64,000 nt of DNA, taken from positions 186,001 to 250,000 of the forward strand of contig NZ_CP026949.1 of assembly GCF_003065425.1 (NCBI RefSeq), read 5' to 3'. The translations under genes were made by a program, and so were the position numbers. How positions within the stretch are numbered: position 1 is the stretch's first letter; each line of letters begins with the position of its first letter. Below the pieces are notes generated by a model that was given only the letters and a program-made list of their open reading frames with translations, did no database searches and was not told the origin of the DNA. Of the stretch, positions 1 to 13,281 are shown one piece after another. Origin of the DNA: Mycetocola zhujimingii (GTDB lineage: Bacteria; Actinomycetota; Actinomycetes; Actinomycetales; Microbacteriaceae).

Positions 1-189
1 TCAAATGCCAAATACCCGTTGACTCGACCTTTTCTGGTTGGGTTACGGATTCCTTTGGAAAACATTTAAACAACAAAGCAAGTCAGTAATGATTTGTTCT
101 GTCAGTTTCAAACTCGCGACGTTTTCACCTATTCCGGTGGGATGTCGCAAACAATGTGCCGGTCACTTCGGTGGTCGTGCAATTAAACA
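1..189 (+). promoter_or_regulatory. rrn upstream/leader region
   Basis: AT-richer stretch directly before 16S with no protein-coding gene. TTGACT at 19-24 followed 18 bases later by TTACGG at 43-48 is a possible but weak promoter. Further rRNA promoters may lie outside the window. Confidence 0.35.
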
Positions 190-5290
<5,101 letters not shown>

Positions 5291-5457
5291 TCATCCCACC
5301 CTTGTGGTGGAGCATGAGTTTTGAGGTAAATCGAATTTCGTGATCGATAAAATTCACGATGCGTAGCGTCCACTATGTGGTTCTCGATGTACGGTCGAGA
5401 ACCGAACACACACATTATGTGTTTGTTCGATTCAGTATTTGACTAACGTCAATAATT

Positions 5458-5576
5458 GTTTCGGCGGCCATAGCAAGAGGGAAACGCCCGGTCACATTCC
5501 GAACCCGGAAGCTAAGACTCTTTGCGCCGATGGTACTGCAGGGGGACCCTGTGGGAGAGTAGGACACCGCCGGACT
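5458..5576 (+). rRNA. rrf: 5S ribosomal RNA
   Basis: About 119 bases. The 5' end (TTTCGGCGGC) pairs with the 3' end (CACCGCCGGA). The conserved CCGAACCCGGAAGCTAAG block is at 5499-5516. It is the last gene of the rrn operon, followed by strong terminators. Confidence 0.95.
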
Positions 5577-5583
5577 TAACTTA

Positions 5584-5619
5584 GAAGAGCCCACCCCTAG
5601 GGGTGGGCTCTTCGTCTTT
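5584..5619 (+). terminator. rrn terminator 1
   Basis: Perfect inverted repeat with 14-base arms GAAGAGCCCACCCC/GGGGTGGGCTCTTC around a TA loop, then GTCTTT. It begins 8 bases after 5S. Confidence 0.9.
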
Positions 5620-5645
5620 AACCCACACCCCACACAACACGCAAC

Positions 5646-5676
5646 GAGCCCGCCCACCAGCGGGCTCTTCGTCTTT
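5646..5676 (+). terminator. rrn terminator 2
   Basis: GAGCCCGC/GCGGGCTC stem with a 6-base loop. It is followed by the same TTCGTCTTTAACCCAC tail as terminator 1, which suggests duplication of the terminator. Confidence 0.8.
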
Positions 5677-5705
5677 AACCCACCACCCGCACACGAAGCA
5701 CTCAA

Positions 5706-5730
5706 GCCACCCACACCGGGTGGCATTTCG
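5706..5730 (+). terminator. rrn terminator 3
   Basis: GCCACCC/GGGTGGC stem with a 5-base loop and ATTTCGTCGTT tail. Third stem-loop in a row behind the rRNA operon. Confidence 0.7.
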
Positions 5731-5776
5731 TCGTTAACGCGCTCTGCTCCGCCACAAACGGTCGCTCACGACACCG

Positions 5777-6350
5777 CCCGGACAAGAACGGTCGCTCGAG
5801 CGGACGAACTCGAGCCGTTTGTGGCCGAGCAAGGCACGAGTCACCCGTGGGGCCCCGAATGGGTTTGTCGCGGCTCGGAGCCGTCCCCGTGGTCCCGAAC
5901 ACCCACCGCCCAGACGTTGCGCACAGAAGGGATCAATCACCCGCTGCTCGGGCGCAACGGGTCGCCTGGTCCGCTGCTCGGACGGAAACGGTCGCTCGAG
6001 CGGACGAATTCGAGCCGTTTGTGGCCGAGCAAGGCACGAGGTGCACGTGGGCATCCCTACGCGCGCCTCAGACATCGGTTGCCCGTGGGACGGCTTGGTG
6101 TTCGCCAGGCCCGGAGCCGTCCCACGCTGCGGCGACACCCGTCGACCCGGGTGCTCTCGGCCCAATTGGCCGCCGCGTCTGTCGCTCGGACGGAAACGGT
6201 CGCTGACGTACGCGAAGTCGAGCCGTTTCTGGCCGAGCAAGGCATCCGTTGACCAGGTACTGTCGGCGCAGAATGGCCGCCGCGTCCGTCGCTCGGACGG
6301 AAACGGTCGCTCGGGCGGTCGGACTCGAGCCGCTTCTGGCCGAGCAAGGC
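5777..6350. repeat. Cluster 1 of a dispersed ~60-base palindromic repeat (four copies)
   Basis: Four related units lie at about 5777-5835, 5976-6035, 6184-6243 and 6291-6350. Each starts with GCTCGGACGGAAACGG (copy 1 diverged), continues GTCGCT..., and ends CCGTTTSTGGCCGAGCAAGGC-like. The two ends are imperfect inverted repeats of each other, so each unit can fold back. Spacers of 48-148 bases between copies are not obviously related. Reading frames across this region are low-complexity Arg/Ser-rich products of the repeat and I do not call any gene from 5731 to 6362. The same core recurs near 29.5 and 30.9 kb. Confidence 0.85.
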
Positions 6351-6362
6351 TCGCGGGCCGGG

Positions 6363-7790
6363 CTAGCGCCGGCTCGACGCCGTCGGGGTCGGGCGCTCGG
6401 CGGCGGAGGTCTTGTCTGCCGACCGCTTCGCGTCACGCCGCGATGTGCGTGCGAGATCGGGCAGGGAGATCGGCGAGGTCAGCGCGACCTCCTCCGAGAA
6501 GTCCTCCGGCACGATCGATGACACGGGGAGCGGGCGACCGGCGTGCGTGACGACGAGGCGCCAGCGGGAGTCCGGGTGCACACGCAGCCTCAGCTGTCGT
6601 GCCGCAACCGCCCAGGTCAGCGCGAACGTGCAGGCAATGAATGCAGCGACACCGGCAGCGGCGAGTGCCCATCGGGGACCCCACGCGTTGGCTATGCCAC
6701 CGACGATGGGAGCTCCGAGGGGCGTTCCGCCCATCAGAACGGCCATGTACAGCGCCATCACGCGGCCGCGCACCTTGGCATCCGTCGTGGTCTGCACAAA
6801 AGCGTTTGCTGTCGTCAGCATGGTGACCGTCGCGAACCCGATGAAGATCAGGGCGAACGCGAAAGTCCAGAATGTTGGCATGACGGATGCCGTGAAAGCG
6901 GCAGCGGAGAACAGCCCGACCGCGGCGATGATCACCCGCATCCGTGCACGGTCGCGTCGCGCGGCGAGCAGGGCACCGGTGAGCGAGCCGATCGCGAGGA
7001 TCGACGACAGCAGGCCGTAGTCGCCGGCGCCACCACCGAGCTCAACCGCCATCGTGGAGGCGAAGATCGGGAAGTTCATGCCGAACGCGCCCATGATGAA
7101 CACGATGACGAAGATGACACCGAGGTCAGGTCGGCTCACGACGTAACGGAAGCCCTCGACGAGCTGCCCACGCTGGCGGGGAGCCCGCGGCACGGTGCGC
7201 AACTGGCTCGAACGCAGCTTGTAGAGCGCGAACAGGACGGCAAGGAAGGTGGCCCCGTTGACGATGAAGACCCAGCCGGAGCCGATCACGACGATGAGCA
7301 GGCCGGCCAGCGCTGGGCCGATCATGCGGGCCGCGTTAAAGGAGGCGGAGTTGAGAGCGACGGCGTTGGACATGTTGTGCTCGTCGACGAGGTCGGACAC
7401 AAACGTCTGGCGCGCCGGGCCGTCGACCGCGTTCACGATGCCGAGGAGAAGCGCGAAGAGATAGAGGTGCCACAGCTCGGCGTGGCCGAGGATGAGCAGG
7501 AGACCGAGCGCGATACCGAGCAGCATGAGCGCGCTCTGGGTGATCATGAGGATCTTGCGCCGATCGAATCGGTCGGCAATGAGCCCGGTGATGGGCACGA
7601 GCAGCAACTGCGGCCCGAACTGCAGGGCCATCGTGATGCCGACGGCAACGGCGTCGTTGTCGGTCAATACGGTGAGCACGACCCAGCTCTGGGTCGTCGA
7701 CTGCATCCACGCACCGATGTTGGACACGAGGGCGCCAATGAACCAGAGGCGGTAGTTATAGCTCGAAAGCGATCGGAACATTGCACTCAC
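6363..7790 (-). CDS. MFS transporter (MFS_3/EntS-like efflux type)
   Basis: 475-residue membrane protein with about 11-12 hydrophobic segments. The N-terminal stretch SYNYRLWFIGALVSNIGAWMQ and the loop-2/3 motif GLIADRFDRRKILM are typical of the major facilitator branch that includes enterobactin exporter EntS and actinobacterial efflux proteins. A charged ~60-residue C-terminal tail (RTSRRDAKRSADKTS) follows the last helix. The gene overlaps the upstream marR gene by 4 bases (ATG inside its end), so the two form an operon under tandem operators at 8236-8269. Family and context suggest proton-driven export of a small toxic compound; the substrate cannot be told. The stop codon lies only 13 bases from a copy of the dispersed repeat. 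Confidence 0.85.
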   Translation of the reverse strand: MSAMFRSLSSYNYRLWFIGALVSNIGAWMQSTTQSWVVLTVLTDNDAVAVGITMALQFGPQLLLVPITGLIADRFDRRKILMITQSALMLLGIALGLLLILGHAELWHLYLFALLLGIVNAVDGPARQTFVSDLVDEHNMSNAVALNSASFNAARMIGPALAGLLIVVIGSGWVFIVNGATFLAVLFALYKLRSSQLRTVPRAPRQRGQLVEGFRYVVSRPDLGVIFVIVFIMGAFGMNFPIFASTMAVELGGGAGDYGLLSSILAIGSLTGALLAARRDRARMRVIIAAVGLFSAAAFTASVMPTFWTFAFALIFIGFATVTMLTTANAFVQTTTDAKVRGRVMALYMAVLMGGTPLGAPIVGGIANAWGPRWALAAAGVAAFIACTFALTWAVAARQLRLRVHPDSRWRLVVTHAGRPLPVSSIVPEDFSEEVALTSPISLPDLARTSRRDAKRSADKTSAAERPTPTASSRR

Positions 7791-8230
7791 TGGGTGGCGA
7801 GTCTCCTCATCAGGTCTGCGGCCTTGGCCAGGGTTTCTCTGTCGGCGGGATCGAGGGCGCGGAGCTGGTGGTGAAGCCAGGCATCCCTCTTGGTGACTGT
7901 TGCTTTGACGATCGCGACGCCGGCATCCGTCAATTGGATGTTGGCTTTACGTTTATCGGTGGCGTCGGGAACCCTCGTCAGGTAGCCCGACTCTTCGAGG
8001 CAATTCACCGTGCGGTTCATCGACGGCGCCGATACGCGCTCACGTTCGGCCAGCTCGCCGAGGGTGTGGGTGCCCGCCGCGCGCAAGCCGAAGAGAACAG
8101 ACAGTTGCCCGTCGCTCAGCTCGTTCTCTGCGCGTTCGGCACGAAGTCGACGCGCCAGCCGGAAGGTTGCCATCCGCAGGTCGGAGGCCTGCTCAGCGAT
8201 AGTTTTTGCCACGAGAGTCCATGATAGCAA
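7787..8230 (-). CDS. MarR-family transcriptional regulator
   Basis: 147 residues of winged helix-turn-helix. The region LSDGQLSVLFGLRAAGTHTL, then GELAERERVSAPSMNRTVN (recognition helix) and ESGYLTRVPDATDKRKANI (beta wing with the conserved D-x-R/K) are classic MarR. It is the first gene of a two-gene operon with the MFS exporter and is divergent from the alpha/beta hydrolase, with operator-like repeats between them. This fits ligand-relieved autorepression of an efflux operon. The start is given as TTG at 8230; no Shine-Dalgarno is visible, and GTG at 8212 is an alternative. Confidence 0.85.
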   Translation of the reverse strand: MLSWTLVAKTIAEQASDLRMATFRLARRLRAERAENELSDGQLSVLFGLRAAGTHTLGELAERERVSAPSMNRTVNCLEESGYLTRVPDATDKRKANIQLTDAGVAIVKATVTKRDAWLHHQLRALDPADRETLAKAADLMRRLATQ

Positions 8231-8235
8231 AGTAG

Positions 8236-8269
8236 TTAGCGAAGGTAAAGACCTCGTTAGTGATGCTAA
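8236..8269. promoter_or_regulatory. Tandem MarR operator candidates
   Basis: Two 13-base sites, TTAGCGAAGGTAA (8236-8248) and TTAGTGATGCTAA (8257-8269), match at 10 of 13 positions. The second is an inverted repeat (TTAG/CTAA). They start 21 bases apart, two helical turns, in the 78-base divergent region between marR and the hydrolase. They would let one regulator control both directions. Confidence 0.5.
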
Positions 8270-8308
8270 TAACCCCCTGTTGAGGGTCGCGACGGTTACA
8301 GTATGGAA

Positions 8309-9187
8309 ATGACCGATGAGGATAAAACGCGAACGGATGCCACGGCGCCCGAATCAAGGACGCTGGTCGACGCCGACGGGGTCACCATTTACTACTACAC
8401 CTGGTCGGTGCCGAATCCGAAGGGCGTCATCCACCTGAGCCATGGAGTGGGTGAACACGCCCGCCGCTATGCGCCGCTCGCCAGGGAACTCAACGCGGCC
8501 GACTACACAGTCATCGCTCACGATCAGCGCGGACACGGCCAGACCGGAATCCACCACCTCGGAATGGGCAAACTCGGCGATCGCAGCATTCGAGCCGCGA
8601 TCGACACCGCACAGTTCGTCGGCGAGCGGATTCGGGATGAGCACTCAGAGTTGCCCCTGGTGCTGCTCGCGCACAGCTGGGGCTCGATGATGGCGCAAAA
8701 GATCATCAATCGTGCGAGCATTTACGACGCTGTCGTCCTGTCCGGATCGTCGCTCGCCGTCCCTGGCGTTGTCGGAGCCGGCAACTACAACCGCAGGTGG
8801 AAATCACCGACGGCGACCGGGCTGGAATGGCTCAGCCGGGACGAGTCCGTGTGGGAGGGATTCTCTGCCGACGAGTTCAACTTCGACATTGCCGTGAACC
8901 CGGTGTGGACGCCGGTGCAGGCGTTTTTTGTACTTGTCGGGCTTCCGCCGCGACAGATGCCCCGCGACATCCCGATGCTCATCCAGGGCGGTTCGGAAGA
9001 CCCACTCGGTGGCACACGTGGGCTGACGCTGTTGCGTGACGCATACGTCAAGCGGGCGAAGCTCAGCGACGTCACGCTGAAGATCTACCAGGGTGCCCGG
9101 CACGAGATCTACAACGAGACGAACCGCGACGAGATCATCGCCGACCTGGTGGGCTGGCTCGACGCGCACACTCAAGTGGTGCGCTGA
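8309..9187 (+). CDS. Alpha/beta hydrolase (serine aminopeptidase / lysophospholipase-like)
   Basis: About 292 residues of the Hydrolase_4 (monoacylglycerol lipase/lysophospholipase) type. Visible are the oxyanion block HLSHGVGEHARRY, the DQRGHGQTG strand, and the nucleophile elbow AHSWG with Ser near residue 117. A late Asp (EDPLGG) and the final His (GARHEIYNE) complete the triad. No signal peptide, so cytoplasmic; probably an esterase on lipid or xenobiotic esters. Start: TACAGT at 8297-8302 ends 6 bases before ATG 8309, the spacing of a leaderless transcript; an in-frame ATG at 8303 is the other option. It may share the MarR operators with the divergent operon. Confidence 0.85.
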   Translation: MTDEDKTRTDATAPESRTLVDADGVTIYYYTWSVPNPKGVIHLSHGVGEHARRYAPLARELNAADYTVIAHDQRGHGQTGIHHLGMGKLGDRSIRAAIDTAQFVGERIRDEHSELPLVLLAHSWGSMMAQKIINRASIYDAVVLSGSSLAVPGVVGAGNYNRRWKSPTATGLEWLSRDESVWEGFSADEFNFDIAVNPVWTPVQAFFVLVGLPPRQMPRDIPMLIQGGSEDPLGGTRGLTLLRDAYVKRAKLSDVTLKIYQGARHEIYNETNRDEIIADLVGWLDAHTQVVR

Positions 9188-9201
9188 GCCCCTGTGTGAC
9201 G

Positions 9202-9825
9202 TCAGTACCGGTGGGCAGCAGCACTTGCGGGGACGTTGAATGCATAGAGCCGAGCCCTGCCCGCCGTGTAGTCGAGTGTGGTTACGGCGCCATTCTGAAC
9301 GACGGGCATGAGGTCGCGATAGCGGTTCGGGTCGATGCCCATCAGTGAGCACAGCGTCAGCCGGAGCGCCGTGCCGTGGCAGCTGACGAGCACGCGGCCC
9401 TGGGGAAACGCGGCCTCGATCCTGTCGAACGCGCGAAGGTATCGCGTGATGCCGTGAAGTCCCTGCTCACCGCCGGGCAGAATCGCCTCAGCAGGTCTGG
9501 CGACGAAGGCGTCAACCTCCGCGGCATAGGTCGGCCGCAGCTCGTCGAGTGTGCGCCCCTCGCCGACCCCGAACCCGACCTCCATGAGATCCGGGTCTGT
9601 CTCGACGATCTCTCCCGTGGCCCGAGCGCTCGGCTCAGCGGTGAGGATCGCGCGACTCAGCGGCGACGAGTAGATCGCGTCGAGGCGGGCAGTCTTCGCC
9701 CATTCCGCAAGGGTCTCGGCCTCGCGTAACCCGTTCTCGTTGAGCTGGACGTCGGCGGTACCGGCGTATCGGTGCTCAGCGTGCCAGACCGTCTCGCCGT
9801 GGCGGGCCAAAAACAGAGTAGTCAT
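9202..9825 (-). CDS. Histidine phosphatase family protein (phosphoglycerate mutase-like)
   Basis: 207 residues. The N-terminal phosphohistidine motif LARHGET follows the first strand directly. The second catalytic His lies in VLVSCHGTALRL and the conserved Glu in MEVGFGVGEG. Branch-1 histidine phosphatases remove phosphate from sugars, nucleotides or other small molecules; with only this signature the substrate is unknown. ATG 9825 is chosen because the family begins 6-8 residues before RHG; an in-frame TTG at 9843 would add six residues. It is convergent with the hydrolase and divergent from the lipoate ligase gene. Confidence 0.85.
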   Translation of the reverse strand: MTTLFLARHGETVWHAEHRYAGTADVQLNENGLREAETLAEWAKTARLDAIYSSPLSRAILTAEPSARATGEIVETDPDLMEVGFGVGEGRTLDELRPTYAAEVDAFVARPAEAILPGGEQGLHGITRYLRAFDRIEAAFPQGRVLVSCHGTALRLTLCSLMGIDPNRYRDLMPVVQNGAVTTLDYTAGRARLYAFNVPASAAAHRY

Positions 9826-9886
9826 AGCCCCATTGTCACCCAACGCGCGCGATTCGGCGCCCCTCTCCTGGTGTGCCCGCCACGGC

Positions 9887-9892
9887 TAGGCT
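9887..9892 (+). promoter_or_regulatory. Extended -10 element for a leaderless lplA-like mRNA
   Basis: TAGGCT ends 6 bases before ATG 9899, so transcription would begin at or next to the start codon. No Shine-Dalgarno and no good -35 are present. The same arrangement occurs before pheA, serS and the second LCP gene. Confidence 0.5.
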
Positions 9893-9898
9893 GGACAC

Positions 9899-10948
9899 AT
9901 GCATGGTGAGTACAAGGTTCCCGGCGGCAAGCTCGTCGTTGTCGACCTCGATGTCGACGAGGGCCGGATCGTCAATTTCCGTCTCGCCGGTGACTTTTTT
10001 CTCGAGCCAGACAGCGCTCTCGAAGACATCAACAGGGCCGTCAACGGCCTTCCGGTCGAGACGGATGCCACGGCGCTGGCATCCGCGATCCGCCGCGGTC
10101 TTCCTGAGGGAGCGACCCTCCTCGGCTTCAGCCCTGAAGCCGTCGCAACCGCGATCCGCCGCTCGCTCTCCGGGGCCGCCGACTGGCGTGACTTCCCGTG
10201 GGAGCTGATCCACTCGAAGCCGGTCTCGCCACGGATGCACCTCGCACTGGACGAGGTGCTCACCGCCGAGGTTGGTGCAGGGCGCCGCGGGCCGACCCTC
10301 CGCATCTGGGAATGGGAGGAGTCAGCCGTCGTCCTCGGCAGCTTCCAGTCGGTCAGGAACGAGGTCGACCTGGAACAGGCCAGGGCCAACGGATTCGACG
10401 TGGTGCGTCGCATCTCCGGCGGCGGCGCGATGCTCATGGGCAAGGGCCAGATCATCACATACTCGCTCTACGTGCCGGCGGAACTGGTTAAGGGGATGAC
10501 GTTCGCGGACAGTTACGCCTATCTCGACGACTGGGTGCTCACCGCACTGCGCTCCCTCGGCATCGAGGCGACATACCAGCCGCTGAATGACATCACGAGT
10601 CCGAGCGGCAAGATCGGCGGGGCCGCCCAGAAGCGCCTCGGCAACGGAGCTGTCCTCCACCACGTGACCATGAGCTACGACATGGACGGTGAGCTCATGG
10701 CGAAGGTGCTCCGAATCGGCCGCGAGAAGCTCAGCGACAAGGGCACGAAGTCGGCCGCGAAACGTGTCGACCCGCTGCGCAGCCAGACCGGTTTGAGCCG
10801 CGCCGAGATCATCGAGCGCATGAAGGCCACCTTTGTCAGCCTCACCGATGCGGTTCCCGGCGACATAACACCCGAGGAATATGCCGAGGCTGAAGCTCTC
10901 GTCGAGTCCAAGTTCGCCACTGACGCGTGGCTGAATCGGGTGCCGTGA
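9899..10948 (+). CDS. Lipoate--protein ligase family protein
   Basis: 349 residues in two parts. An N-terminal ~85-residue accessory domain (GKLVVVDLDVDEGRIVNFRL, normally C-terminal in LplA) is followed by the BPL/LplA catalytic domain. The latter shows RRISGGGAMLMGKGQIITYS (cf. RRxSGGGAV) and the lysine loop ITSPSGKIGGAAQKR that binds lipoyl-AMP. Such enzymes attach lipoate or octanoate to E2 and GcvH proteins in the cytoplasm. The domain order is inverted relative to E. coli LplA but is common in actinobacteria. The gene overlaps the methyltransferase by 4 bases, so transcription is joint. Whether it scavenges lipoate or transfers octanoate is not decided by sequence. Confidence 0.85.
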   Translation: MHGEYKVPGGKLVVVDLDVDEGRIVNFRLAGDFFLEPDSALEDINRAVNGLPVETDATALASAIRRGLPEGATLLGFSPEAVATAIRRSLSGAADWRDFPWELIHSKPVSPRMHLALDEVLTAEVGAGRRGPTLRIWEWEESAVVLGSFQSVRNEVDLEQARANGFDVVRRISGGGAMLMGKGQIITYSLYVPAELVKGMTFADSYAYLDDWVLTALRSLGIEATYQPLNDITSPSGKIGGAAQKRLGNGAVLHHVTMSYDMDGELMAKVLRIGREKLSDKGTKSAAKRVDPLRSQTGLSRAEIIERMKATFVSLTDAVPGDITPEEYAEAEALVESKFATDAWLNRVP

Positions 10949-11889
10949 GTGTGACCGCCGACGAGACGGCTGACGCCCTTGTCGTGAACGAGCCGTCTGT
11001 CGTGAACAGCCCGTCTGTCGTGACCGATCCCACTCCAGCAGCGAACATGGTCATCGAGGGCGACAACCTCCAGATCCTGCCCACCCTGCCCGACGCATCC
11101 GTCACCCTCGTCTACATCGACCCGCCATTCAATACGGGACGGGAACAGCAGCGCCATGTGACCTCGAGCGTTCGCGTCGAGAACGGTGGCAGCACGGGGT
11201 TCAAGGGCAAGAGCTACGAGCGCATCCGCGGAGAACTGCGCCGTTACGACGATACGTTCGATGACTACTGGACCTTCCTCGAGCCCAGGCTCCTCGAGGC
11301 GTGGCGACTCCTGGCCGACGACGGCACCCTGTACCTGCACCTCGACTATCGTGAGGCGCACTACGCAAAGGTGCTGCTCGACGCGATCTTCGGCCGTGAC
11401 TGTTTCCTCAACGAGCTGATCTGGGCCTACGACTACGGAGCGAAGTCCAAGAGCAAGTGGCCGACGAAACACGACACGATTCTCGTTTACGTCAAGAACC
11501 CGAAGTCGTACTATTTCAACTCGGATGCCGTCGACCGCGAACCGTACATGGCTCCGGGACTCGTCACTCCGGAAAAGGTGGAGCGCGGCAAGCTCCCCAC
11601 CGACGTCTGGTGGCACACGATCGTCTCGCCCACCGGCAGGGAGAAGACCGGCTACCCGACTCAAAAGCCCGTCGGGATTCTGCGGCGCATCATTCAGGCA
11701 TCCAGCAGGGAAGGCGACGTCGTCCTCGACTTCTTCGCCGGCAGCGGCACGACGGGTGCCGTCGCTTCAACGCTGGATCGGCGCTTCATCATGATCGATC
11801 AGAACCCCGAAGCAATCGCCGTCATGCGAGCCCGGCTCGCGGCAGCTGACGTGGATTGGCGAACACTCAACGACAAGAAAGGCGACTAG
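10945..11889 (+). CDS. Solitary site-specific DNA methyltransferase (beta class)
   Basis: 314 residues. Catalytic motif IV VYIDPPFNTG (about residue 50) comes before the SAM motif I DFFAGSGTTG (about residue 265). This is beta-class order, as in CcrM/HinfI-type N6-adenine or N4-cytosine methyltransferases. The target-recognition part is between them, and TQKP before motif I is also typical. No restriction endonuclase gene is adjacent, so it is an orphan enzyme for epigenetic marking rather than an obvious R-M pair. GTG 10945 overlaps the lplA-like stop (GTGA), indicating translational coupling; an in-frame GTG at 10927 is less likely. The recognition sequence is unknown. Confidence 0.85.
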   Translation: MSVTADETADALVVNEPSVVNSPSVVTDPTPAANMVIEGDNLQILPTLPDASVTLVYIDPPFNTGREQQRHVTSSVRVENGGSTGFKGKSYERIRGELRRYDDTFDDYWTFLEPRLLEAWRLLADDGTLYLHLDYREAHYAKVLLDAIFGRDCFLNELIWAYDYGAKSKSKWPTKHDTILVYVKNPKSYYFNSDAVDREPYMAPGLVTPEKVERGKLPTDVWWHTIVSPTGREKTGYPTQKPVGILRRIIQASSREGDVVLDFFAGSGTTGAVASTLDRRFIMIDQNPEAIAVMRARLAAADVDWRTLNDKKGD

Positions 11890-12815
11890 TGAAGTTCAGG
11901 ATTTTCACCGAACCACAGCAGGGGGCAACCTACGACGACCAGCTCGCTGTGGCACAGGCAGCTGAGCGCCTTGGTTTCGACGCGTACTTCCGCAGCGACC
12001 ACTACTTGAAGATGGGCGACCACTTCTCCGGGCTTCCGGGGCCGACCGACGCCTGGACCACCCTCGCCGGACTGGCTCGCGAGACCTCACGCATTCGACT
12101 CGGCACACTCGTGTCGAGCGTGACCTACCGACCGCCGGGCATCCTGGCAATCCAGGTCGCTCAGGTCGACCAGATGTCGGGCGGCAGGGTCGAACTCGGT
12201 CTCGGAACGGGCTGGTACGAAGAAGAGCATGCCGCGTACGGAATACCTTTCCCGCCGAAGCGGTTCGGGATGCTCGAAGAGCAACTCGAAATCGTGACAG
12301 GGCTGTTCTCGACCCCCGTTGGAGAGAACTATTCGTTCAGCGGTGAGCACTACTCGCTCGTGAATTCGCCCGCGCTGCCCAAGCCTGTTCAGGACCGCGT
12401 GCCCGTGATCGTCGGTGGCGGCGGACCCAAGCGCACCCCGGCAATGGCCGCCCGATTCGCTACCGAATTCAACGCGCCGTTTGTGCCATTCGACAAGATT
12501 GCCGCCACGTTCGCCGGTGTTCGCCGGGCCTGTGAAGCCATCGCGCGCGACCCGGACGACCTCACCTACTCCGCCGCGTTCGTCGCTGCCGTCGCGTCAG
12601 ATGAGGCTGGGTACGCCAGGCGGGCTGCCGCAATCGGCCGGGAGACCGGGGAGCTGCGCGAGAACGGACTGGCCGGAACCCCCTCAGAGATCATCGACCG
12701 GCTTGGGGCGCTGCAGGACGACGGCGTCGAAACCGTGTACCTGCAGATTCTCGACCTTTCGGACCTCGATCACCTCGAGTTGCTCGCCGCAGAGGTCACG
12801 CCGCACTTCGCGTAA
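11889..12815 (+). CDS. LLM-class F420/flavin-dependent oxidoreductase
   Basis: 308 residues of the luciferase-like monooxygenase TIM barrel. It shows GFDAYFRSDHYLKMG near the N terminus, RLGTLVSSVTYRPPGILA, then GRVELGLGTGWYEEEH and PVIVGGGGPKRTP, the usual cofactor-binding landmarks of F420-dependent members. GTG 11889 shares one base with the methyltransferase stop TAG and has GAAAGG 6-7 bases upstream. It is the third gene of the lipoate ligase-methyltransferase-LLM run. The reaction cannot be deduced. It is convergent with sufU. Confidence 0.85.
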   Translation: MKFRIFTEPQQGATYDDQLAVAQAAERLGFDAYFRSDHYLKMGDHFSGLPGPTDAWTTLAGLARETSRIRLGTLVSSVTYRPPGILAIQVAQVDQMSGGRVELGLGTGWYEEEHAAYGIPFPPKRFGMLEEQLEIVTGLFSTPVGENYSFSGEHYSLVNSPALPKPVQDRVPVIVGGGGPKRTPAMAARFATEFNAPFVPFDKIAATFAGVRRACEAIARDPDDLTYSAAFVAAVASDEAGYARRAAAIGRETGELRENGLAGTPSEIIDRLGALQDDGVETVYLQILDLSDLDHLELLAAEVTPHFA

Positions 12816-12837
12816 GCCCTCAGTACCTCGCCCGGTT

Positions 12838-13281
12838 CTACTTCTGGAGCTGGGCGAGGTCGGCTTCGAGCGCAACCCACGCGAGCATGGCGCACTTGAC
12901 TCTCGCCATGTACTTGGAGACGCCCTCGAGCACGACGGCATCGCCGAGTGGCTCGTCGTCGTCGACTCCAGCACCCTTCGAGTGCATGAGTTCACGAAAC
13001 AGGTCGATCCGTGATCGCATCTCGTCGATCGTGAGTCCCGGTGCCAGGTCGTGCAGCAGTGAGGCGGATGCCATGGAAATGGAGCAGCCGGCACCTTCCC
13101 AGCTGAGCGACCGAACCACGTCGCCGTCGAGGTGAAGCTGCATCGTCAGTTCGTCACCACAGGTGGGGTTCAACTGGTGGCTCGAGGCATCCGCTTCGGC
13201 TTCCAGGCCGAAACCGTGCTTCTCGCGCGAGTGCTCGAGAATGACCTGCTGGTACATCCCTGCCAGATCTCCGGATGCCAT
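12838..13281 (-). CDS. sufU: Fe-S cluster assembly sulfur-transfer protein SufU
   Basis: 147 residues with the three conserved cysteines of the IscU-like fold: NPTCGDELTM, GAGCSISMAS and RVKCAMLAWVAL. The insertion between the second and third cysteines and the C-terminal Trp-Val region fit SufU rather than IscU. In Gram-positives SufU is the zinc-dependent sulfur acceptor of SufS and feeds the SufBCD scaffold. Its ATG shares one base with the sufS stop, so the two are co-translated. sufBCD is not in the window, so this is a split suf locus or its end. Confidence 0.93.
   Translation of the reverse strand: MASGDLAGMYQQVILEHSREKHGFGLEAEADASSHQLNPTCGDELTMQLHLDGDVVRSLSWEGAGCSISMASASLLHDLAPGLTIDEMRSRIDLFRELMHSKGAGVDDDEPLGDAVVLEGVSKYMARVKCAMLAWVALEADLAQLQK

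Noticed and set aside
5819-6550. Frames of up to 243 codons across repeat cluster 1
   Set aside because: Arg/Ser/Pro-rich translations that simply reflect the DNA repeat in three frames on both strands.
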